This document shows positions 13,571 to 20,337 of a stretch of DNA of 24,285 nt, in pieces. The notes beneath the pieces are model-generated. The model did no database searches. It was given only the letters and a program-made list of their open reading frames with translations, and was not told the origin of the DNA. Origin of the DNA: Candidatus Coatesiibacteriota bacterium (GTDB taxonomy: Bacteria > B130-G9); assembly GCA_016929465.1 (NCBI GenBank), contig JAFGIT010000039.1, positions 1-24,285 of the forward strand, read 5' to 3'. Both the position numbers and the translations under genes were made by a program. Positions within the stretch are counted from its first letter, which is position 1. The number at the start of each line of letters is the position of its first letter.

Positions 13571-16500
13571 ATGGATGAGGGAAGCGATGATGATGGTGAA
13601 ATGACTGTCGTACTTGGCTTTCTAATCTCATTCACAACTTGGGTCTTCCCATTACTTGCGCTTGCGCTTTTCTCGTATGCTCTCGCTCTGAACTCCAAGG
13701 AGAGCACGGGAGCAGTTCATCTTTTCTTCGCGGCCTTCGCCGCATTCTGCCGAAATTTGCTCATACTGATCGACTTCGGCACTCGCTCTCCTTTTGCGGC
13801 GCCTCACTACCGCCTTTTCTTGGACCTACTTCTTCTGCTGGCCATGACCCTTGCTGTGATGGGATCATCCACCCTCCTTTCCGTGCAGGGAATATCTATA
13901 AGCTCCAGATACAAGCGGACCATGATTGGCGTTGCGCTGTGTTTCTGGTTGACAGCAGCCATCTCGGGTATCGTCGGCGAATCCTCCGCGGTAGAGGTTC
14001 TTCACTATGCAGTGTATGATTGCGCGGTCGTCTGTTTGGCATGGGCCTACCTCGTCATAGGCGTTGTCGCCGCCCATCACTTCGGCAGAATCGGTACGAT
14101 TGCGCTCCGTCTGGCCAAGACCGCGGCATTCATCATCTTGATCCACCCCCTTAACAGGATGTTCTTCTTCCGAGCATCTACGATCCCAAGGGGTATTGAA
14201 TGGTGGCTTCTTGACCTCTTCCTGCTCGGATCCAGCACAATGCTGTGTGGCGCTGCGGTGGTACTCATTGCGCGCGGCGCGCGGCGCGTAGAGCTCAAAA
14301 CACTCCTCAAAACGGACGTGAGGGCTCAGAAGGTGGTCTCGAAGCGATCGTTCGCCTTCATCGGACTGGGCGTCATCGTCGCAGTCATATTATCTCTCTT
14401 GCTGATCCAGAGGTCTGGAGAAGAACTGACTTCTGCAGTAACGAGAGAACTGCAGAATCGACATCTATCAGAATTGATGGGAATCGGCTCTAGAGTCCAG
14501 GACGCATCAAGGGGGCTCAGGTCGTGTATGGCGGCAATGTCCGAAGTATACAGCAAAAACGCCGTAGCCCCATTGCGTGAAGATCGTGTTTTTGACGTTT
14601 TCCTCAAAATTGCGAATGACCACATGCCGTGCAACATCTTGATCGCGACGCCTGAAGGGGAATTGATAAAGACCGATGCATCGAATGAGTTGGCTGAGGC
14701 CTTTCTGGACAAAGCCGGCCTGGCATTCGAAACATCCGACCCCGTGTCCGAAGAGAAAGGAGATGTGCTCGGACCGAAATTCATCTTCTTTGATGAGTCT
14801 GCAAATGGTCTCTTCGCCTTCTGCACCACGATTTTCCTTCCAAACGGCCCGGACGGCTCTCGCCCACTAAGGGTCTATCTGCTTGCCTCAACAAGGACCA
14901 TAACCAGCAGATACTTCAGTGGAATGGAGGGTGAACCGGTCTCAGTTTGCCTTATGAGCGAGCGTGGGGATATCGTTCTCTCCACTGCTACCAAACTCGT
15001 CTCCCGCAATATCGGTGAGATACTGTGTCCCGATTCTCCTGAGAGGAGGCAGGGCATGCTAACGGAGATAATCCGGCACAATCCCGGTTACAGAGTCCAC
15101 AAAGCTGCTGAAGCACCTCTTCTGCTTTCATATTGCTCTATACATATTAATGGGAGCGCTTTCTACCCGATCGCAATAGCTCCATGGGATATCGTCTTAG
15201 CCTCGATTGACTCTGCATACCTGAAGCAATACCAACTGCTCGGATTCATCATGGTCCTAATTCTATTTGGGAGCATTATCGCGGTATATATCTCGACCAG
15301 GTGGAGCAGGTCGCTCGAGAGAATCGCCCTCGAGAAGACTGATCAACTGAGGCATGAAAAAACTAACCTCGAACAGGCAATGCGGAGCATAGGAAAGCCC
15401 CTGATCGTAGTAAATGAGAATCTGGATATTACCTATGCGAATACTGAATTCATCGCAGCGTTCAGCGAACCGCTGGGGAAGAAGTGCCACGAAGTGATCT
15501 ATTGCCGTAGTTCGAAATGTGAGAACTGCCTTGCGGAGATGTCGATTCAGGGAGATGAAGTATGTCATGCAGTGAGACTTGAGGAAGAAGGTCCCGAAGC
15601 TCGATGCTTCGACATCACCGCAAGCCCGAAGAAGGATCTTGAAGGGAATGTCATCGGCTCCATCATTCTCCTGAGCGACGTTACAGAGAGAAATACATAC
15701 GAGCGGCGCATACGCGAATCCGAGGAGAAGTACAAACGCCTTGTCGAGACGTCGCCGGATATGGTCTGTATTATTCAATCCGGACGGCTGCTATACGCCA
15801 ACAAGGTGCTGATCGAGAAGATGGGCTTCTCCCCAAAAGATCTATTCGCCGATGAATTCGAGCTCGTCGCTAATATCGTGCACAGAGACTGGCGGGAAGA
15901 TGCGTCGCGCTTCCTTGACGACTTGAGAGGGAGCAAATTGCCTAAGGAAATGGAGCTTCCACTGGTCACCAAAGGTGGCCAGGAACTCCAGGTGCTCTTC
16001 AGAGGAGTGCCAATAACCTACGGCGGCCTCGAAGCGATCGAGGTGATATTCGTTGATATAACCAAGCTAAAGGAGCTTCACAGGCAGCTGCTGCAGGCGG
16101 AACGCCTCGCATCGCTCGGAGAGCTCACTGCATCCATAGCCCACGAGTTAAACAATAAACTCACTCCAATACTGGCCTACTCAGAGATGCTTCAAAACAG
16201 AATCGAGGATCATGCCATCGCGGAGAGATTGGCCTATATCGAAAGGTGCGCCAAGGGGGCCAAGTCTGTCGTCGAGACGCTTCTCGCGTTTCCGAGAAAT
16301 ACCACGTCAATGAGGAAGAGCATCAATCTCAACCGACTATTGGTGGACACTCTCCAACTTGTCAAATATCGCCTGGATGCCTGCAACATCGACCTCCTCA
16401 CTGAACTCGATGAAGACCTTCCTAGCACGATGGTCGATCCAAAGCAGATCGAACAAGTCTTCCTGAATATCGTCAACAACGCATATCAGGCCATGGAGGA

Positions 16501-17203
16501 GAGAGGCGGCACCCTGTATATCGTCTCGAACGTCCACGGCGATAGGATTGTAATCCAGATAACGGACACCGGGGCCGGCATCTCCGAGGCTGATCTTGGA
16601 CGCATCTTCGAGCCATTCTTCACAACAAAGCCTGCGGGGAAGGGAACGGGACTCGGCCTGCCATGCTCGCTCGGCATCATCAACGCGCACGATGGGGAAC
16701 TCAGGTGCACCAGCAAGCTCGGAAGGGGAACCACGTTCGAAATCGATCTGCCGGTTGTAAGACGCCAGACTGAGGAAGAACCCGAATTAATACAAGCTGA
16801 TGATCTGCTGCTAGAAAGCGATGTCGCGGGCGCAAAAATCCTCGTTGTGGACGACGAGGAGATGCTGCGCGGGATGGTCAATGAGATACTCTCTCTAGAC
16901 CACACTGTCCTGCTCGCGGGCGACGGCAGGGAAGCGATCGACCTCTTGAAGAAGGAAGCGATCGAGATGATCGTCACTGATCTACGTATGCCTGGATTGG
17001 ATGGATTTGCGCTCTACAACTGGGTCAAGGAGAATAAACCCGGACTGGAAAGACGCATGCTATTCACGACTGGCGATATATATGAGCCCAGAACCAGAGA
17101 ATTTATGAGGCGCGGCGGGATCAGATGCATATCGAAACCATTCTCGGTCAGCGCCTTCATGAATCAGGTCAATTCAGTTCTGGCCGACTCGAATCCCATC
17201 TGA
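13571..17203 (+). CDS. Membrane hybrid histidine kinase (7TM, extracytoplasmic sensor, two PAS, HisKA, HATPase, receiver)
   Basis: 1210 residues. A seven-helix module spans about 14-233. An eighth helix (about 260-280) leads into an extracytoplasmic domain of about 280 residues (about 283-555, Cache-like in size and position), closed by a helix at about 556-576. PAS 1 (about 600-705) is cysteine-rich (C639, C645, C650, C653, C665, C679). PAS 2 is at about 715-830. HisKA has SIAHELNNKLTPILAYSEM with His858. The HATPase has an N box (FLNIVNNAYQAM, about 963-974) and a G box (DTGAGISEADLGRIFEPFFTT, from Asp999). A C-terminal receiver has acidic residues Asp1094/Asp1095, phospho-acceptor Asp1137 and Lys1189. 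All catalytic residues are present. There is no DNA-binding output domain and no separate response regulator next door. It starts 7 bases after the PII-like gene. An in-frame ATG at 13601 is an alternative start. Confidence 0.92.
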   Translation: MDEGSDDDGEMTVVLGFLISFTTWVFPLLALALFSYALALNSKESTGAVHLFFAAFAAFCRNLLILIDFGTRSPFAAPHYRLFLDLLLLLAMTLAVMGSSTLLSVQGISISSRYKRTMIGVALCFWLTAAISGIVGESSAVEVLHYAVYDCAVVCLAWAYLVIGVVAAHHFGRIGTIALRLAKTAAFIILIHPLNRMFFFRASTIPRGIEWWLLDLFLLGSSTMLCGAAVVLIARGARRVELKTLLKTDVRAQKVVSKRSFAFIGLGVIVAVILSLLLIQRSGEELTSAVTRELQNRHLSELMGIGSRVQDASRGLRSCMAAMSEVYSKNAVAPLREDRVFDVFLKIANDHMPCNILIATPEGELIKTDASNELAEAFLDKAGLAFETSDPVSEEKGDVLGPKFIFFDESANGLFAFCTTIFLPNGPDGSRPLRVYLLASTRTITSRYFSGMEGEPVSVCLMSERGDIVLSTATKLVSRNIGEILCPDSPERRQGMLTEIIRHNPGYRVHKAAEAPLLLSYCSIHINGSAFYPIAIAPWDIVLASIDSAYLKQYQLLGFIMVLILFGSIIAVYISTRWSRSLERIALEKTDQLRHEKTNLEQAMRSIGKPLIVVNENLDITYANTEFIAAFSEPLGKKCHEVIYCRSSKCENCLAEMSIQGDEVCHAVRLEEEGPEARCFDITASPKKDLEGNVIGSIILLSDVTERNTYERRIRESEEKYKRLVETSPDMVCIIQSGRLLYANKVLIEKMGFSPKDLFADEFELVANIVHRDWREDASRFLDDLRGSKLPKEMELPLVTKGGQELQVLFRGVPITYGGLEAIEVIFVDITKLKELHRQLLQAERLASLGELTASIAHELNNKLTPILAYSEMLQNRIEDHAIAERLAYIERCAKGAKSVVETLLAFPRNTTSMRKSINLNRLLVDTLQLVKYRLDACNIDLLTELDEDLPSTMVDPKQIEQVFLNIVNNAYQAMEERGGTLYIVSNVHGDRIVIQITDTGAGISEADLGRIFEPFFTTKPAGKGTGLGLPCSLGIINAHDGELRCTSKLGRGTTFEIDLPVVRRQTEEEPELIQADDLLLESDVAGAKILVVDDEEMLRGMVNEILSLDHTVLLAGDGREAIDLLKKEAIEMIVTDLRMPGLDGFALYNWVKENKPGLERRMLFTTGDIYEPRTREFMRRGGIRCISKPFSVSAFMNQVNSVLADSNPI

Positions 17204-17261
17204 GGCAGTTTAGAGTCCACAGCACATAGACTGGCTGCCAAAGAGGATCGCCGTCCGTAAC

Positions 17262-17849
17262 CTACAGGTCCTCGGCGATGTTCGCCTTGTGGTCTCTGTA
17301 AAGCTGTGACACCGAGTTATACGCCATCAGGTATCGATTGAGCTCGCTCCCACACAGCAGCTCATCACCGTCCATGCAGCCAACGAACTCGCTCCGCTCG
17401 CGCTTCTTCAACTCCTCGTATCGATGCTCGGCAAGCTTCATGTGCATCATAAGATATGAAACCGAATCCCTGGCTCTCTGGAAATACGATTCGCGATATT
17501 GGGCGATCTCCTCAACGCTTTCCCGATAGAAGTTGGTGATGAAGCTCTCCTCCTCCTCGATAAGCCGACCGTGCTTGTGCGCGAAGTAACCCGCACGGGA
17601 TTCATCGAGTAGAATATCGAGATGCTCGAGGAAGTCTAACTCATCCTGAGATGGCGCCCGGAAGAACATCAAAGACCGCTCAGAATTGGCGTATGCGCGT
17701 TTGAGGTAGTAGATGATGTTGACCGGGTTCTCGCCCATTCTAGCGAAAATCGCATCCAGGTCGCCCGTCTCCAGGAGAGACCTCGCCCTGTCATAATAGG
17801 CATCGCGACGCCCAAACAGCGGCGCCTTATTATTGTCAATCTTTACCAT
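17262..17849 (-). CDS. Hypothetical helical protein, family not recognised
   Basis: 195 residues, no signal peptide or membrane segment, rich in Glu, Arg, Tyr and Leu. It is predicted largely alpha-helical, with long amphipathic stretches (DELDFLEHLDILLDESRAGYFAHKHGRLIEEEESFITNF and RDSVSYLMMHMKLAEHRYEELKKRERSEF). Coding character is supported by the uniform charged composition and by an AGAAGAGA purine tract just before the ATG. I cannot assign a family or a function. Its ATG overlaps by seven bases the stop of a doubtful 92-codon upstream frame. It converges with the hybrid kinase, separated by 58 bases. Confidence 0.68.
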   Translation of the reverse strand: MVKIDNNKAPLFGRRDAYYDRARSLLETGDLDAIFARMGENPVNIIYYLKRAYANSERSLMFFRAPSQDELDFLEHLDILLDESRAGYFAHKHGRLIEEEESFITNFYRESVEEIAQYRESYFQRARDSVSYLMMHMKLAEHRYEELKKRERSEFVGCMDGDELLCGSELNRYLMAYNSVSQLYRDHKANIAEDL

Positions 17850-18515
17850 ATTCTCTTCTCGATGTGTTTTCTCCGAGCTCTGCTTTCTTGAATTGCGATG
17901 CCAATATTAATTAGCCGTGTATGTTGCGGTGCCACAAGCTCCTCGCTAGGCGGTAAGGTCAATCTGGCCGCCTGTGGAAGGCGTGCGCCAGTATTGCCCT
18001 GAGCAGTCATAAAGCTCGCAGGCCCGTTTGCAGGAGTTGGCTCCTGTGAAGGAAAAGTGAGAGGAGCCGCCGAAGACATCTCCAGCAAGAAGAGCGACTG
18101 GACGCGTCCTGGAAGAGACATCGCGAGTGGCCGGTGATGAATCTGTGATATCTAAGCCTGACTCCTGTTGGAGAGCGAGGCATAGCGCCGCGCTGTGACC
18201 CCCAAATCGAGCCACGAGCCCCATTCCCAGGGCAGGCTTCCTCTGCCCGTCATACTGATACCTCAGCGCACCCCTGAGCCGATAGCCAGGAGCAGCCACA
18301 AGTGCCGTTGAAGCCATCTCTATGGCCTATCCAGTCCTCTTTCCATTCCAGTACTCGCGCCAGCCTATCGAGCTAAGACGCGAACTCGATATACCGATCC
18401 TACTCCTGAAATTATCACAGAAGCAGACATCGATCAAGCGATATATGCTCGATCAACGACACCATCCCTCGCGCATCGAGAGATATATGCCGATGCAGGA
18501 ACTCTTAGAGCAATG
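17850..18515. other. 666-base stretch with only doubtful reading frames
   Basis: Two overlapping minus-strand frames exist, 17843-18121 (92 codons, Pro/Ala-rich middle, basic end RARRKHIEKRIW) and 17946-18317 (123 codons). They share about 176 bases in different frames, so at most one is real. Neither has a good ribosome site. The start of the longer frame (PGYRLRGALRYQYDGQRKPALGMG) has an outer-membrane-barrel feel, so a decayed gene is possible. A plus-strand frame at 18322-18519 and a third frame through 18317-18515 lack plausible starts. Three similar 11-14-base words (GATATA..CGAT) occur at 18388, 18440 and 18482. I see no RNA gene here. Confidence 0.4.
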
Positions 18516-19076
18516 CTAGGTGTTCTCTTTCGCATTTCCCCGCAGAAAGTCCTTCTTCTTCTTGAGGTCCTCATCATTCATTTGGGCTGAAGCCTGCGGC
18601 GAACCTCCCTGCTGCATATCGATCTTACCTATCACGCGGCCACCTTCATCGATCTTGACGCTCTTCGCGACTATCTCGCCCTCAATCGTGCCCGTCGTCT
18701 TCAGTTCGAATAGCTGCCTCGCCTCCGTCCGGCCCTTGATACGGCCGCTAATGGAAACGTTCTCTGCCGATACGTCCGCCTCGACAAGACCTGACTCTGC
18801 GACGATCAGATCGCTCTGGATATTGATCTTGCCCTGGACGGTTCCGTGCACGATGACTGCTTTGTTGCTCTTAACCTCGCCAATGAGCACGGTTCCCTCT
18901 GCAATAATCGATTCTCCCGCTGCGTCCCCAGACGGAGACTGCTTTCTCGTGTTCACTTTGTCATTCCCCTTGATTATGGGTTTCGGTTCCGGTTTGAGTA
19001 CCGTGGGCGCGAGGTTATCTTGCTTTGGCGTTTCCTGAACCGGCTGCGCCTTATTGTCCTTACTGAAAAAGCCCAT
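18516..19076 (-). CDS. Bactofilin family cytoskeletal protein
   Basis: 186 residues. The central domain (about 53-150) is a run of short right-handed beta-helix turns: SIIAEGTVLIGEVKSNKAVIVHGTVQGKINIQSDLIVAESGLVEADVSAENVSISGRIKGRTEA..., the DUF583/bactofilin pattern with G/V/I spaced every five to six residues. The flanking tails are polar and disordered, with a Pro/Lys-rich N-terminus and a charged end DLKKKKDFLRGNAKENT. Bactofilins polymerise without nucleotide on the inner face of the membrane and affect cell shape, stalk or peptidoglycan synthesis. Length and tails are typical. The ATG at 19076 has AGGAG about 7 bases upstream. The tRNA-Gly gene lies 40 bases upstream on the same strand and may be co-transcribed. 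Confidence 0.92.
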   Translation of the reverse strand: MGFFSKDNKAQPVQETPKQDNLAPTVLKPEPKPIIKGNDKVNTRKQSPSGDAAGESIIAEGTVLIGEVKSNKAVIVHGTVQGKINIQSDLIVAESGLVEADVSAENVSISGRIKGRTEARQLFELKTTGTIEGEIVAKSVKIDEGGRVIGKIDMQQGGSPQASAQMNDEDLKKKKDFLRGNAKENT

Positions 19077-19115
19077 CCATCACTCCTGCGTGCTCGAGCA
19101 TTGAAACAAGCATTC

Positions 19116-19191
19116 TGGAGCGGGCAACGGGGCTCGAACCCGCGACATCAAGCTTGGGAAGCTTGCACTCTACCAGCTGAGTTATGCCCGC
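19116..19191 (-). tRNA. tRNA-Gly (anticodon CCC), CCA encoded
   Basis: On the minus strand the gene folds as a full cloverleaf. The acceptor stem is GCGGGCA/TGCCCGC, and the D-arm contains CTCAGCTGGTAGAG. The anticodon stem CAAGC/GCTTG encloses the loop TTCCCAA, with CCC at positions 34-36. The T-arm is CGGGTTCGAGCCCCG. U73 is the discriminator, and the CCA end is genomically encoded (19116-19118). It decodes GGG. It sits 40 bases upstream of the bactofilin start on the same strand. Confidence 0.96.
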
Positions 19192-19329
19192 TCTACCAAT
19201 TGATACTATAATCCCAAACACACACGCGACGCAAGTTGCTCTAATTCGGCATCGGTCTCTTCAACAAGGCCCAGGCGCCAGACTCCATAATATACGAGGC
19301 ACGCTCTCGGGAGAGAGCAGCTCTGGTCC

Positions 19330-19566
19330 CTATCCTGGCTTGTGCAACATGAGGATATTCTCTCTCAGGATCACGTTATAGAGCCCAAAGATAGTCTTGT
19401 TTATATCCTGGACCAATTCGAAGCCGGCCTCCGCCGCACATCTCTTCGCGAATGCCGCTGTCTTTGCATCCTAGCCCAGATACTTCGCGTCTCCTATGAG
19501 TCCATTTGTTTGCATATTGGTGACAAGTTGCATCCCCTGATAGATTATTGTAGAGATTGAGGCCAA
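19330..19566 (-). pseudogene. Decayed C-terminal gene remnant with in-frame TAG
   Basis: Reading the minus strand in the frame ending at TAG 19330-19332 gives a protein-like tail, AKTAAFAKRCAAEAGFELVQ followed by DINKTIFGLYNVILRENILMLHKPG. This is interrupted upstream by a single in-frame TAG (19471-19473). Beyond that stop the same frame continues with TIIYQGMQLVTNMQTNGLIG and DAKYLG, until a TGA at 19567-19569. Farther upstream the protein-like character seems to shift to another frame (RVIAYHGDTNMIGLNLYNN, about 19540-19600). One nonsense codon plus a probable frameshift and no intact start argue for a broken gene. The family is not recognised. The pattern 'GFELVQDI..TIFGLYNVILRE' resembles the end of some methyltransferase-like proteins, but this is weak. 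Confidence 0.5.
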
Positions 19567-19616
19567 TCATATTCGTATCCCCGTGGTATGCAATTACACG
19601 ATTTAGTGAAGCAGCT

Positions 19617-20336
19617 ATGTCTGGTCCAAAGATATCCAATTTAGAGTTCGACTGCCCCAAGGCACCACCGAGAGAGGTCGCTGCGTCCTACTACGATGCC
19701 AGGGCCGAGGAATACGACCAGTTCTACACTGGTGAGGGTAGCTTCGAGGACATTAAATCCGAGATAATGGCTGACCATAAGGCCATCTCGGCCATGATCG
19801 AGTCCTTCGCTCTGGGTAGCCTCCTGGATGTGGCGTGCGGGACGAGCTACTACTCGCAGACCTACTCGAAGGGCGCATCGTCGGTTACCGGAGTCGATAT
19901 TTCGAGAAGGATGCTGAGCGAAAGCAGAAAAAGACATCTCGCACTGGGAGTCAAATCGAGCTTGATCCGCGCTGATAGTTTCATGCTTCCGCTTGCCGCG
20001 GGGAAATTCGATCGATGCTTCATCGGCTTTTTATTGAGCCATCTATCAGACGAGGACATAGTGGCTTTGATCAAGGCCATATCTCCCCTGATGAAGGCCG
20101 ATGGCAAAATCGCGATAGTAGATAGCGCCTGGACCGAGATGCGGAGCAGGCAATCCAGGAAGCGAAGCTCATATCAGACGAGGACGCTCGACGACGGACG
20201 TGAATTTTCCGTATTCAAGCGGTACTTCACCCTCGATGAACTGAACTCGTTGATGAAGTGCGCCGGATACAGCCGCACCCGGGAATTCTCCGGGCAGCTC
20301 TTTCTTTCGACCGTATGCAGCCCGTCGGCCGATTGA
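19617..20336 (+). CDS. Class I SAM-dependent methyltransferase
   Basis: 239 residues from the ATG at 19617. The open frame reaches a TTG at 19557, but the extra 20 residues do not resemble the fold and overlap the neighbouring remnant. An N-terminal helix ASYYDARAEEYDQFY is typical of the family. Motif I is LLDVACGTSYYS (Asp71-Ser80), motif II is GVDIS (Asp94), and the following strand is IRADSFMLPLAAGKFDRCFIGFLLSHLSD. The late YFTLDELNSLMKCAGY is the usual C-terminal element of Methyltransf_11/25 proteins. It should transfer a methyl group from S-adenosylmethionine, but the acceptor is unknown. No strong ribosome site is visible. It converges with the DUF2723-TPR gene, with a single base between the two stops. 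Confidence 0.88.
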   Translation: MSGPKISNLEFDCPKAPPREVAASYYDARAEEYDQFYTGEGSFEDIKSEIMADHKAISAMIESFALGSLLDVACGTSYYSQTYSKGASSVTGVDISRRMLSESRKRHLALGVKSSLIRADSFMLPLAAGKFDRCFIGFLLSHLSDEDIVALIKAISPLMKADGKIAIVDSAWTEMRSRQSRKRSSYQTRTLDDGREFSVFKRYFTLDELNSLMKCAGYSRTREFSGQLFLSTVCSPSAD

Positions 20337-20337
20337 C

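Noticed and set aside
17204-17261. Possible bidirectional terminator between convergent genes
   Set aside because: Only a 5-bp GGCAG/CTGCC pairing with a long loop and no T-run.
18388-18494. Three similar words GATATA(TG)C(T)CGAT as operator repeats
   Set aside because: Imperfect, unevenly spaced, and downstream of the bactofilin stop rather than in a promoter. Likely compositional.
18322-18519. 65-codon plus-strand frame
   Set aside because: No ribosome site, low-information composition, and it ends inside the antisense of bactofilin.
19330-19566. In-frame TAG read as pyrrolysine
   Set aside because: The surrounding sequence also seems frameshifted and lacks a start, which fits decay better. 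The tail does not resemble the known methylamine methyltransferases.
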